Shown here: piece by piece, positions 32,693-41,835 of the stretch | How positions within the stretch are numbered: position 1 is the first letter of the stretch | Layout: each line of letters opens with the position of its first letter | NCBI GenBank assembly: GCA_005881495.1 | Contig: VBHI01000134.1 | Span: forward strand, 1-46,823 | Source: Chloroflexota bacterium | GTDB lineage: Bacteria; Chloroflexota; Ktedonobacteria; Ktedonobacterales; Ktedonobacteraceae | Direction of reading: 5' to 3' | Length of the DNA: 46,823 nt | The notes under the pieces: model-generated | Database searches by the model: none | The model's input: only the letters and a program-made list of their open reading frames with translations | Told to the model about the DNA's origin: nothing | Made by a program: the position numbers and the translations under genes

Positions 32693-34192
32693 TCAATGGG
32701 CTGGGCGCAGTGCTGCGATAATCGCTGCCAAAACGCTCAACACAAAAGAGAAAAAGAATGCAAGGTGCAGGCCAGAGAGGAAGGGTGGGATTGCTGCTGA
32801 AAAAGATCCCATACCTCCGCCGGTGATGAACACTTGCTGAATTGCGTTAAATGGTATCTTGCTTAGAGCGAGCGGAAAAACAATAGCAATACTGAGCATT
32901 GAACCGGTATTGTTCAGCATGTTGAGGATGCCTGCCGCCGCGCCTCTTGTATGTGGCTCAACTGAACTCATGATAGCGTTAGTATTGGGTGAAACGAAGA
33001 AGCCCGAGCCTCCTCCCATTAATGCCATATAGAGAGATAGCACCCAGTATGGGGTAAACTGGTTGATTGTCGTCAGTCCGAGTAGCCCGAGTGCAGAAAT
33101 AGCCAGTCCAATAGGTGCGAGCAACCGCGAGCCGACACGGTCAGAGAGTCGCCCACTTAAGGGACCGATGATCATAAAAGCTGCACCAAAGGGCGTGAGC
33201 ATCAACCCTGCTGTCAGCGGATCTTTTCCATATGGACCTTGGAGAAAGAAGATCAGTAAGAACAGCACTGCGCCACGCGCAATACCATTTAGCAGGCCGC
33301 TCAGGTTTGCCAGTGCGAAGAGGCGGCTACGGAAAAGGCGCAACTGTATAAGCGGCACCTTAATACGGGGTTCTATGGCAACGAATAGTACCAGGCCGAC
33401 GACGCCGATAACAAAAATGGCAATGGTGACAGGCTGCGGGAGGATGGGAAAGGCGAGCATACTCAACCCTAAGAGTATTCCCGCAAGGCCAAGACTCAAA
33501 CTGATGCTGCCAAACCAGTCAAAAGGCTGGCGTTTAAGCGGCAGCACAGGTTCGCGAAGACGCCAGATACCCCAAAGAGCGCCAAAGATGCCAATGGGGA
33601 CGTTAAAGAGGAAGACCCAGCGCCAGGAAAACTCAGTAAGCAGACCGCCAATGATCGGGCCGATGAGAAAACCGGCCGCGCCAGCTATCTGATTGATACC
33701 CAGCCCCAGGCCGACCTGTCCTTTGCGAAAGGCATCGGTCACGATCACTGTGCTGTTGGTGACGAGCAAGGCCGCTCCCAAGCCTTGAATGACTCGCCCC
33801 AGGATAAGGTCAGCGCCGTGAAACTGTGGCTGTGCTAGACCAGCGATGAGTGAGCCAACAGTAAAGGTAATAAAGCCACTATTGTACAGGCGCTTGCGGC
33901 CCCATAGATCGGCCAGGCGTCCAACTATTGGTGTGAAAACGGTGAGTATAAGCAGATATCCGAGAAGCACCCACATTACTATAAAGAAGCTGATGCGGAG
34001 CTCAGCAAGGATGCTAGGCAGCGCTATCAGCAGAGCCGACCCCTGAATTGAGGCAAGCAATGCCCCCACCGTTGTAACAGAAAGAGCCGTCCAGTGATAG
34101 CCTTTGGGCTGAGGAAACAGAGATTCTCTAACATGTTGATCTTGTTCCTCCTCAGCGACTTTCTCTGAGGACGTTATACGAGAAAACTGCAT
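32693..34192 (-). CDS. MFS drug-resistance transporter, DHA2/EmrB type (14 helices)
   Basis: The 499-residue protein has about 14 hydrophobic segments. Its first half contains LADLWGRKRLYNSGFITFTVGS (motif A), LGRVIQGLGAALLVTNSTVIV and LGLGINQIAGAAGFLIGPIIGG (motif C of drug/H+ antiporters). The second half carries LLTPFGAAFMIIGPLSGRLSD. Substrate is unknown. Its start overlaps the end of the luciferase-like gene by 19 bases as written. A palindromic operator-like site precedes that gene, so the pair may be inducible by a regulator encoded elsewhere. Confidence 0.9.
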   Translation of the reverse strand: MQFSRITSSEKVAEEEQDQHVRESLFPQPKGYHWTALSVTTVGALLASIQGSALLIALPSILAELRISFFIVMWVLLGYLLILTVFTPIVGRLADLWGRKRLYNSGFITFTVGSLIAGLAQPQFHGADLILGRVIQGLGAALLVTNSTVIVTDAFRKGQVGLGLGINQIAGAAGFLIGPIIGGLLTEFSWRWVFLFNVPIGIFGALWGIWRLREPVLPLKRQPFDWFGSISLSLGLAGILLGLSMLAFPILPQPVTIAIFVIGVVGLVLFVAIEPRIKVPLIQLRLFRSRLFALANLSGLLNGIARGAVLFLLIFFLQGPYGKDPLTAGLMLTPFGAAFMIIGPLSGRLSDRVGSRLLAPIGLAISALGLLGLTTINQFTPYWVLSLYMALMGGGSGFFVSPNTNAIMSSVEPHTRGAAAGILNMLNNTGSMLSIAIVFPLALSKIPFNAIQQVFITGGGMGSFSAAIPPFLSGLHLAFFFSFVLSVLAAIIAALRPAH

Positions 34193-34977
34193 AGTAAAGT
34201 TAACCTTCTAGTCTGCCTGGAGAGGGCGGTAAAATCCCAGGGTGCACCCATGCCGAGGATGAAATGTGTTGCTCCTGCCCCGACATAGGCATCGAGTTCC
34301 GCCGCGTTGGCGTTTCTTCGAGCGTCAGCCGTGCGTTCGATCTCCTCGGGATTGCGACCTATTTCTGCACACCAGCCGTTCAGCACCTTCATTTTGTGGC
34401 GGTAGGTCTCTGCGTCTCCGAAGCCATGCCACATATTTGCATATTGAGCGGTAATGCGCAGCGTTTTCTTTTCTCCGCCACCACCAATGAGGATAGGAAT
34501 AGGATTGCGTACTGGTTTTGGTACATCTACTTCCCAGCGGGATCGGATGATTTGCAGAGATTCTTCTAAAGCAGCGAGGCGACTCCCGGGAGTACCGAAT
34601 TCGTAGCCATATTCCCTGTAATCACGGTCAAACCAGCCTGCGCCAATGCCAAGTATCAGACGCCCGTTGCTGATGTGGTCAATCGTTTTGGCCATGTTCG
34701 ATAACAAGGCTGGATTGCGATAGGTGTTGCATGTTACAAGGCATCCAATTTCAACCCGCTGCGTCAGTATCGCCATTGCGGTAAGGAGCGTCCATCCTTC
34801 GAAATGGTTTCCTGCTGGATTTCCCCAGAGCGGGAAAAAATGGTCCCAGGTCCATATAGTGTCAACGCCGAGGTCTTCGGCGCGGCGGACTGCGTCGGCA
34901 AACGATTGATAGGTCGTATGCTGGGGGTGAAGTTGGGCGCCAATTCGGAGCGGGTGAGTAGTATGAGGTTGTGTCAC
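34174..34977 (-). CDS. Luciferase-like (LLM class) F420- or flavin-dependent oxidoreductase
   Basis: The 267-residue protein has the LLM barrel features: IGAQLHPQHTTYQSF, LGVDTIWTWDHFFPLWG, VEIGCLVTCNTYRNPALL, ISNGRLILGIGAGWFDRDY, RNPIPILIGGGGEKKTLRI. F420 use is common in this subfamily but not proven. The last residues (ALSRQTRRLTLLCSFLV) do not look like the family end; a +1 shift near 34220 would stop at TAG 34208-34210, just before an AAGG ribosome site for the MFS gene. So the C terminus, and the 19-base overlap with the next gene, may result from a small deletion. Confidence 0.85.
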   Translation of the reverse strand: MTQPHTTHPLRIGAQLHPQHTTYQSFADAVRRAEDLGVDTIWTWDHFFPLWGNPAGNHFEGWTLLTAMAILTQRVEIGCLVTCNTYRNPALLSNMAKTIDHISNGRLILGIGAGWFDRDYREYGYEFGTPGSRLAALEESLQIIRSRWEVDVPKPVRNPIPILIGGGGEKKTLRITAQYANMWHGFGDAETYRHKMKVLNGWCAEIGRNPEEIERTADARRNANAAELDAYVGAGATHFILGMGAPWDFTALSRQTRRLTLLCSFLV

Positions 34978-35020
34978 GAATGCAAATCCTCTCTTGTGAC
35001 GTTGGAGGTTTTTCGTCTAC

Positions 35021-35035
35021 CTTACAATTTGTAAG
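35021..35035. promoter_or_regulatory. Palindromic operator-like site upstream of the luciferase-like/MFS pair
   Basis: CTTACAATTTGTAAG: seven-base arms around one central base, 44 bases before the luciferase-like gene start. A further ATTGTAAT at 35044-35051 repeats the half-site. This has the look of a TetR- or MarR-type operator; no such regulator is in the window. The rest of 34978-35250 is AT-rich; a TATAAT-like hexamer near 35144 may belong to the Gfo/Idh/MocA gene. Confidence 0.45.
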
Positions 35036-35250
35036 TATGCTTATTGTAATCACGTTTTCATAGGGGTTGCAAGTTTCTTTCGCCCTGGCTTGTCAAAAGA
35101 GCGAAGTTTTGGCTATTAACGGCAGCTCTAGCGTTCAGAAAGATATAATAGGGCAGAGATACTTCGTAGTATCAAATAGGACTGGTACGTTTTTTGAAGG
35201 CGTACAGAATTCAGGCGAAAATGAACATTTTGAGAAAAGGTGAACACTTT

Positions 35251-36261
35251 ATGCAATACAATGAAACATCCCTTCATATGCCTGTGCGCTGGGGCGTGCT
35301 CAGCGCTGCTAATATCGCGGTCAAACGGGTGGCTCCCGCCATACAAGCTTCCTCTAATGGACGCTTAGTGGCGGTGGGTAGCCGCAATCCCGAACGAGCG
35401 CGCGAGTTATTTGCTTTTGCCCCGAATGTGCTTATTTATGGAGATTACAACAGCGTCATCAATGATCCCGAAATTGAGGCGCTGTACATTCCATTGCCCA
35501 ATAGTCTTCACGCGGAATGGACCATCAAAGCGTTGAAAGCTGGCAAACACGTATTATGTGAAAAGCCGCTTGCCATCACTGCCGAAGAGGGGCTGAAAGT
35601 AGTACAAACAGCGAGCGACACTGGCATGTTATTGATGGAAGCGTTTATGTATCGATTTCATCCACAGACGGTCTGGGCTCTGGAGCAGGTAGCTGCTGGC
35701 CGCATAGGACAAGTCAAGCTCATACGCTCCTCATTTTCGTTCAATGCCGGTTCGCGTCCTCATGATATTCGCTTACAGGCGGCGCTGGCTGGCGGCTCTT
35801 TAATGGATGTGGGATGCTATCCCATTAATTTTTGTCGTGCTGTTTACGGGCGTGCTCCAACGGCCGTTGGAGCGCGCGTCCATACACCCGAAGATGGTGA
35901 GGTAGAGCGTTACGCGAGTGCTGTGCTTGACTTTGATGATGGTTGTTTCGGCCTGGTGGATTCCAGTTTAGAACTGCCGACGCGCCAGGTAAGTGAAATA
36001 ATTGGGGAAGCAGGTACGATTACTATCCCAGTTCCCTTTACGCCTGGACATATTGAGACAGCGGTCATCCTGGCATTGGAAGGGCAGACCATCCACCAGC
36101 GTTTCGCGCTTGTAGATCAGTATCGTCTCGAGGTAGAGCATTTCGCGACAAGTATCCGCTATGGGAAACAATTCCCTTTCAGCCTGGAAGAGACAATAGA
36201 GAACCTGGCTACGATTGAGGCAATCTACCAATCCGCAGGCTATCCCTGGCCTATTGTGTAG
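35251..36261 (+). CDS. Gfo/Idh/MocA family oxidoreductase
   Basis: The 336-residue protein has an N-terminal Rossmann domain (RWGVLSAANIAVKRVAPAIQ; SRNPERARELF; ALYIPLPNSLHAEWTIKALKAGKHVLCEKPLA, with the catalytic-site Lys in EKP) and a C-terminal beta-sheet domain (GGSLMDVGCYPINFCRAVYG). Members oxidise or reduce sugars and related compounds with NAD(P). Substrate is unknown. ATG at 35251 is selected because AAAGGTGA lies eight bases upstream; the frame extends to 35194 without another good site. Confidence 0.92.
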   Translation: MQYNETSLHMPVRWGVLSAANIAVKRVAPAIQASSNGRLVAVGSRNPERARELFAFAPNVLIYGDYNSVINDPEIEALYIPLPNSLHAEWTIKALKAGKHVLCEKPLAITAEEGLKVVQTASDTGMLLMEAFMYRFHPQTVWALEQVAAGRIGQVKLIRSSFSFNAGSRPHDIRLQAALAGGSLMDVGCYPINFCRAVYGRAPTAVGARVHTPEDGEVERYASAVLDFDDGCFGLVDSSLELPTRQVSEIIGEAGTITIPVPFTPGHIETAVILALEGQTIHQRFALVDQYRLEVEHFATSIRYGKQFPFSLEETIENLATIEAIYQSAGYPWPIV

Positions 36262-36271
36262 ATTTGTCATT

Positions 36272-36287
36272 ATCGGCCCCCTACAAT
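36272..36287. repeat. 16-bp direct repeat, copy 1
   Basis: ATCGGCCCCCTACAAT, identical to 36813-36828. The two copies bracket the CoA-binding protein gene, this one touching its stop codon. Confidence 0.75.
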
Positions 36288-36769
36288 TACAATTTCTTTG
36301 CCAAAATCACTCCTGTATTTAATCCGACAGTATGAAGGCCGCCGAAAAACCGGGCGTGTTCGATTTTTATGCAGCGGTCCTGGACGACCGTCAGTCCTGC
36401 CTCTTCCGCTCGTTGGGCTGCCTCGTCGTTGCGGATACCCAGTTGAAGCCAGAGCACTTTGGCCCCAATAGCTATGGCCTCGTCCGCAATTGAAGGAACA
36501 TCTGCGGGACGACGAAAGACGTCTACAATCTCGATCTGTTTCCCAGCTGCTTTAGCTTCTGTCAGGGTTGTATATACGCGTTTGCCTAACAGCGTTTGTC
36601 CGGCGTAGCGCGGGTTGATAGGAATAATATCATAGCCCTCGGCCTGCAGGTAGATGGCGACGAAGTGGCTCGGGCGATAGGGGTCAGCCGAAACGCCAAC
36701 GATGGCAACGTGCCGGTATTGCTGCAGGAGATGGAGACGTTCATACATGTCGGGTGTTGAAAGTGCCAT
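36287..36769 (-). CDS. CoA-binding domain protein (YccU-like)
   Basis: The 160-residue protein is a single CoA_binding Rossmann domain: HVAIVGVSADPYRPSHFVA, GYDIIPINPRYAGQTLLGKRV, VDVFRRPADVPSIADEAIAIGAKVLWLQLG, and DRCIKIEHARF near the end. It is related to the N-terminal domain of the succinyl-CoA ligase alpha subunit but lacks the catalytic half. Function is unknown; YccU-like proteins may sense CoA species. It is flanked by identical 16-bp direct repeats. Confidence 0.9.
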   Translation of the reverse strand: MALSTPDMYERLHLLQQYRHVAIVGVSADPYRPSHFVAIYLQAEGYDIIPINPRYAGQTLLGKRVYTTLTEAKAAGKQIEIVDVFRRPADVPSIADEAIAIGAKVLWLQLGIRNDEAAQRAEEAGLTVVQDRCIKIEHARFFGGLHTVGLNTGVILAKKL

Positions 36770-36812
36770 GCTGTGTATCCTTCAAGGTGATGAAATCAAA
36801 GGTGCACGATAA

Positions 36813-36828
36813 ATCGGCCCCCTACAAT
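36813..36828. repeat. 16-bp direct repeat, copy 2
   Basis: ATCGGCCCCCTACAAT, identical to 36272-36287 and in the same orientation, in the gap between the CoA-binding gene and the broken sulfhydrylase gene. A CCCC-TACAAT-GGGG mini-hairpin overlaps it. Confidence 0.75.
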
Positions 36829-36844
36829 GGGGAAACTCCTTTTT

Positions 36845-38100
<1,256 letters not shown>

Positions 38101-38110
38101 TCATTAGCCA

Positions 38111-38509
38111 TTAGCGCGGGTTGAAATGTTTGGAGAGCAGGAAGGCACTGAAATCTGCCACGCTTTCCACATCTCCTTCGTCGAGCATGTTGACCATTTT
38201 TTTTACCACCAGTCGGCGCGGCTGACCTGGTGTTACCGGGAGCGTAAAGCCAATAGCATTGGTATGATGTGGCTCGCGCTCATAACGAATCTCCTCAGCC
38301 ATGAGTTCTAGCAGGTCTGCTATATCTAAATCTAAGGCCTGGGCGATACTTTCCAGTACTTTGGCAGAAGGATATTTCTGCCCACGCTCGATTTCGCCGA
38401 CGTAGATCTCTGAAAGACCAGCTTTATCGCCGAGTTCTTTAATTGTAAGGTGTCGATCCTGACGTTCCCTGCGAATAACTCTCCCGATGATTTCTTGTAA
38501 ATCAGTCAT
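38111..38509 (-). CDS. XRE-family transcriptional regulator, ClgR-like
   Basis: The 132-residue protein has an N-terminal helix-turn-helix of XRE type (about 8-62): TIKELGDKAGLSEIYVGEIE then RGQKYPSAKVLESIAQAL, close in style to the ClgR group of actinobacteria (YLSEIERGxKxxSSELL). The C-terminal part (TNAIGFTLPV, VKKMVNMLDEGDVES) is not recognised. ClgR proteins activate clp protease genes, and here a clpP operon lies divergently 200 bases away. Three related operator-like repeats sit directly in front of this gene, which fits autoregulation as well. The function is inferred from fold plus context. Confidence 0.85.
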   Translation of the reverse strand: MTDLQEIIGRVIRRERQDRHLTIKELGDKAGLSEIYVGEIERGQKYPSAKVLESIAQALDLDIADLLELMAEEIRYEREPHHTNAIGFTLPVTPGQPRRLVVKKMVNMLDEGDVESVADFSAFLLSKHFNPR

Positions 38510-38524
38510 CGTAGTTTTTCCTTC

Positions 38525-38602
38525 CTATGCTTATGGCATAGTCTGAATAATACACATGCTTTTAGCATAGATTCTTCCTTCTAGTATACGCTATGAGCAT
38601 GT
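38525..38602. promoter_or_regulatory. Three-copy operator array of the ClgR-like regulator
   Basis: Three 17-bp sites share the form CTATGC-N5-GCATAG: CTATGCTTATGGCATAG (38525-38541, perfect), ACATGCTTTTAGCATAG (38554-38570) and ATACGCTATGAGCATGT (38586-38602, divergent). Centres are about 29 and 32 bases apart, close to three helical turns. They lie between the regulator and the DUF4177-like/clpP genes. A TATATT at about 38604 directly next to site 3 may be the clpP-side -10. Confidence 0.65.
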
Positions 38603-38632
38603 TATATTCAAGTAGGAAGACAGTTTGAAATC

Positions 38633-38680
38633 CATCCCTGCAACGCCGCTAGCGCGTCTAGCTAGCGCTCAGCAGGGATG
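38633..38680. repeat. Nested stem-loop in the 5' leader of the DUF4177-like/clpP operon
   Basis: CATCCCTGC (38633-38641) pairs exactly with GCAGGGATG (38672-38680). Inside are two copies of the self-complementary GCTAGC, near 38648 and 38661. It lies about 40 bases before the ATG and could be a leader RNA structure or a regulator site. It is not followed by T residues. Confidence 0.5.
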
Positions 38681-38716
38681 CAAGGAAGTGTTTGAATTGC
38701 AAAGGAGGAATAGTGC

Positions 38717-38995
38717 ATGTCAATAACACGATCATTTTTTCGGCCTATGTCTGGGCAACAGGATGTCAAGCCTACCATACCGGTGCCGGTGGTGTATGAA
38801 AATGTACGGGTAGAGCCTACGCGCTGGGAGTATCGAGTACTGACCATTGATACACGCGAGATGGCTGTTCCTGATGCCGCGACACTCAATGAGTTAGGCA
38901 ATGAAGGTTGGTTGTTAACGGGCGTTTTGGATCTGGAGACGACGAGGGGCGGTACACGTATCCACTACTACTTTGTTCGTCAGAAACTGGCATAA
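38717..38995 (+). CDS. Small DUF4177-like protein
   Basis: The 92-residue protein has the DUF4177-type pattern in its second half: [18 protein letters not shown], then [17 protein letters not shown] and a final strand [11 protein letters not shown]. Function is unknown. AAAGGAGG lies eight bases before the ATG. clpP starts 11 bases after its stop, so the two form an operon. Confidence 0.8.
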   Translation: MSITRSFFRPMSGQQDVKPTIPVPVVYENVRVEPTRWEYRVLTIDTREMAVPDAATLNELGNEGWLLTGVLDLETTRGGTRIHYYFVRQKLA

Positions 38996-39006
38996 GGAGA
39001 GAAATC

Positions 39007-39609
39007 ATGTCATCAAGTTTGTTTGTACCCACTGTCATAGAGACAACCGGGCGAGGCGAGCGTGCCTATGACATTTTTTCCCGTTTGTTACGGGAACGGA
39101 TCATCATGGTCAATGGCCAGATCGAGGAGACCTTGGCAAATCTGGTTGTAGCGCAACTACTGTTTCTGGCCGCGGAGGATGGCAAACGAGAGATTAATGT
39201 CTACATTAATTCACCGGGTGGTACGGTGACTGCTGGTTTAGCCATCTACGATACTATGCGCATTCTCCCCTGCCCTGTTTCTACCACGTGTGTTGGCTTG
39301 GCGGCAAGTTTTGGCACCATCTTGCTGATGGCGGGAGACCGGGGCTTGCGCCGTTCCCTCCCTCATGCCCGTATTCATATGCATCAACCCCTGATACAGG
39401 GTGGTATAGGTGGGCAGGCAACCGATATTGATATTCAAGCTCGCGAGATTCTCCATACTCGTGATGTGCTCAACGAGATCATTCAGCATCACACAGGTCA
39501 ATCCCTGGAGCGCATCAAGCGCGATACAGAGCGCGATTTCTTCATGAGTGCCACAGAAGCATTAGAATACGGCATCATTGACGAAGTGTTACCGCTGGCT
39601 GAAAAATAG
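39007..39609 (+). CDS. clpP: ATP-dependent Clp protease proteolytic subunit
   Basis: The 200-residue protein is a full Clp[38 protein letters not shown], catalytic Ser about 101 in [11 protein letters not shown], catalytic His about 126 in [13 protein letters not shown], and the Asp in [19 protein letters not shown]. It forms the barrel protease that works with ClpX or ClpC. ATG 39007 follows AAGGAGAG; the frame extends back into the previous gene but without a site. No clpX is adjacent, so this is probably an additional clpP copy. It is closed by the terminator at 39628-39682. Confidence 0.95.
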   Translation: MSSSLFVPTVIETTGRGERAYDIFSRLLRERIIMVNGQIEETLANLVVAQLLFLAAEDGKREINVYINSPGGTVTAGLAIYDTMRILPCPVSTTCVGLAASFGTILLMAGDRGLRRSLPHARIHMHQPLIQGGIGGQATDIDIQAREILHTRDVLNEIIQHHTGQSLERIKRDTERDFFMSATEALEYGIIDEVLPLAEK

Positions 39610-39627
39610 TGAGCGGCGAAGGAGTCA

Positions 39628-39682
39628 AGGAAGCCAGGAAAAGAGCAGCAGGCTGCACTCTTCCTGGCTTCCTGCCATTTTT
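39628..39682. terminator. Bidirectional intrinsic terminator between clpP and the converging unknown gene
   Basis: AGGAAGCCAGGAA (39628-39640) and TTCCTGGCTTCCT (39661-39673) are exact reverse complements, with further pairing (AAGAG/CTCTT) toward the loop, followed by CATTTTT. Confidence 0.85.
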
Positions 39683-39687
39683 CGTGT

Positions 39688-40509
39688 TCAGCATGGTTCG
39701 ATTCTGATCGAGCCGATTTCAAACCATTGCGGCCCACTTGAGATGGTGCCAAAACGTAAAGTGCCTCGTGGTGTGGCGATCGCGTACTGGTTATCCAGCC
39801 ACGCAACAAAACCAAGTGGCCGAGTTGGCGGTTCCTGAGCGCTTAGTACCTGGATGCCATCAACCCAAAATCGTGCTTCTCTATGCCGCCAATCTAAAAG
39901 GTATGTATGCCACCTATCCATCTCGGCTGTGATTACTACTTCTCGGGTTCCGCTGAGATTTTGAATCCATTGTGCTGCTGGCGCTGTGTTGCCTGTGAGC
40001 CTTGACCAACCGACTGTAAGCGCTGTGGGGATAACAGCCGTTAGTGCGCTGAAACGCATGCTGTGTACCACTTGCGCTTTCCAGCCCCAGCCTGGAACAC
40101 CGGGTACAAGCGCCATGTTTGATGGAGGTGATGCATAAAAGAACCATATAGCTTCGGGTAAGAAGAGGAGATCTCCGGTGATCGAAAACGGATAGTTCCA
40201 GAAGCCAAAACCTGCCGTACCCCGCAATATGCCAGCACTCTCATTCGTACTCTTTGCGTTGGCAGCAGGAAGCGATGAACGTGCTTGAACCTCCATGCGT
40301 AACGGAGGCTTCCAGGGAAAAGCGGAACGTACTCGTCCTGTATAGTCGTCAATCTGGGCGTCGACATAGTGCCCACTTCGTGCTGATGGAAACTCCATAC
40401 GCAGCGCGGATTCAACGGAACGCAGCGTAGCACCCCCAACGCACGTCTGTGTCCAATGTGAGTCAAGCGGCTGAGTAAAGTCCACAAATATACCATTATC
40501 GATTGGCAT
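39688..40509 (-). CDS. Unknown protein, probably concanavalin-A-like beta-sandwich
   Basis: The 273-residue protein without signal peptide is rich in beta-strand and aromatic residues. Stretches such as GFGFWNYPFSI, DRWHTYLLDWRHREARFWVD and RPLGFVAWLDNQYAI look like the back sheet of LamG/GH16-type jelly-roll domains, but no catalytic motif was found. A GGAGC site lies before the ATG. It starts 14 bases after the HTH-GAF gene and is probably co-transcribed. Confidence 0.75.
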   Translation of the reverse strand: MPIDNGIFVDFTQPLDSHWTQTCVGGATLRSVESALRMEFPSARSGHYVDAQIDDYTGRVRSAFPWKPPLRMEVQARSSLPAANAKSTNESAGILRGTAGFGFWNYPFSITGDLLFLPEAIWFFYASPPSNMALVPGVPGWGWKAQVVHSMRFSALTAVIPTALTVGWSRLTGNTAPAAQWIQNLSGTREVVITAEMDRWHTYLLDWRHREARFWVDGIQVLSAQEPPTRPLGFVAWLDNQYAIATPRGTLRFGTISSGPQWFEIGSIRIEPC

Positions 40510-40523
40510 GCTGGCTCCGTCTC

Positions 40524-41519
40524 TTAATGAGTTTCTGTCGCATGTCGTAATAATTCTTCTTCAAGCTGTTGCCACACACTTTGCTCAGCCTGAATATTGT
40601 TCACAGGTCGTTTGTTTCTCGCACCTTCGATCATCGTATTCGCGACACGTTGACGAAAGTCCGCGAAATATTTCTTCTGTTCCTCCTGGTTCGGCATGAC
40701 AAATAGCTCAATGTCTTGAGGCTCGTAAAATTCTTCTGGTTCGAATGCCAGGGCCAACAAATTTGCGTAGTTTTCGATAAAAGTCAGGCGGGTTTGCGAC
40801 AAAAAGTAGCTATATTGCGTGCTGGAGACCAGTAAACAACCGGCAATCCGACCTGCGAATAAAATGGGATGCACAGATGCGCTTTTCTCATATTCTACTC
40901 TGTGGGCCGGAATCAGATTATGCTTTTCATCAATATTTTGATTTGACGCAGGCCGGCACACGGTGGCAACATAGCCGCAGAGAGATTCTGCGCCAAGGAA
41001 CATAGCCCTTTGCTCCAGATCTCCACTCCAGGGATGGGTACCAAATCCAACGCTTTCACGCAGGCTATGCACCTTGTGATCTACAGGTGAGGGTGTCATG
41101 CAGCGCACAACGTTGACTGCTATGCCCAATCGGTCGGGATCAAACTGGCTGACCGCTTGCTGCAATATAAGATTGCAGATCGACCAGAAACGCATACTTT
41201 CGACTGTTGAGGAGCGAGCGGTAAACACGCGATTGTAGAACGCAGAAGGGATACTTATCGATGATTCGTCAAAACCTGTATTTGTAAATTCCTCAAAGCC
41301 TGTCTCTTCCCTGATCAATTCAAGCATCTGGTCTCGGTGCTGTGGTACAGCGGTGAGGAGGTGGCGCAGGTTTTGTGGGCGTGGATCTGATTCGCCGTTG
41401 ACCCAACGAATCAAGGTGATTGGCTTGATGCCCAATTCTTCGGCCAATCGTTGCCTCTCCTGGGGATCGCTAATGATTGATTTCAGCAAGCTTCGCCAGG
41501 TCTCTGGTTGTTTTTGCAT
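40524..41519 (-). CDS. HTH plus GAF-like domain protein
   Basis: The N-terminal 65 residues form a helix-turn-helix of the type found in short-signature regulators (ERQRLAEELGIKPITLIRWV then NGESDPRPQNLRHLL). The rest (about 100-275) resembles a GAF domain (VHPILFAGRIAGCLLVSSTQYSYFL then ENYANLLALAFEPEEF), with a helical end. The layout suggests a ligand-responsive regulator. It heads a two-gene unit with the beta-sandwich protein. No operator was identified. The 41520-41628 gap shows no gene. Confidence 0.75.
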   Translation of the reverse strand: MQKQPETWRSLLKSIISDPQERQRLAEELGIKPITLIRWVNGESDPRPQNLRHLLTAVPQHRDQMLELIREETGFEEFTNTGFDESSISIPSAFYNRVFTARSSTVESMRFWSICNLILQQAVSQFDPDRLGIAVNVVRCMTPSPVDHKVHSLRESVGFGTHPWSGDLEQRAMFLGAESLCGYVATVCRPASNQNIDEKHNLIPAHRVEYEKSASVHPILFAGRIAGCLLVSSTQYSYFLSQTRLTFIENYANLLALAFEPEEFYEPQDIELFVMPNQEEQKKYFADFRQRVANTMIEGARNKRPVNNIQAEQSVWQQLEEELLRHATETH

Positions 41520-41628
41520 ATTGTTAGCCTTACTGCTAAAATAGCTCTAAAAGCACTTTTTATGGCTTATCTTAGCAGTTTGTCAGGTTAACGTCAACTA
41601 TTTTGCTTCGTTTTTGAGGTAGTAAGCT

Positions 41629-41835
41629 CTACCTTTTCCCTCTTGCCTCGCGTAAGAGCGTGAGACTGAGTACAGCAAGTACCGCAATAACTAAGATGAG
41701 TCCTGAGACACTTCGAAGGGGTGACAATGCTTTGACGTTGTCAATCAGCGCCAGAAGGAGGGTGGCGAGCAAAACGCCCACCAGGATGATCATGTCTCCA
41801 ACAATAAAGTTGTAGATGGCTTTGATGACTTTCAT
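41629..41835 (-). CDS. Small two-helix membrane protein
   Basis: The 68-residue protein has hydrophobic helices at about 15-32 and 42-60 and a basic C-terminal end (LREARGKR). It overlaps the COG4280-like gene by ATGA (41832-41835), so it is translationally coupled and may be an accessory subunit of that transporter-like protein. No family recognised. Confidence 0.7.
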   Translation of the reverse strand: MKVIKAIYNFIVGDMIILVGVLLATLLLALIDNVKALSPLRSVSGLILVIAVLAVLSLTLLREARGKR

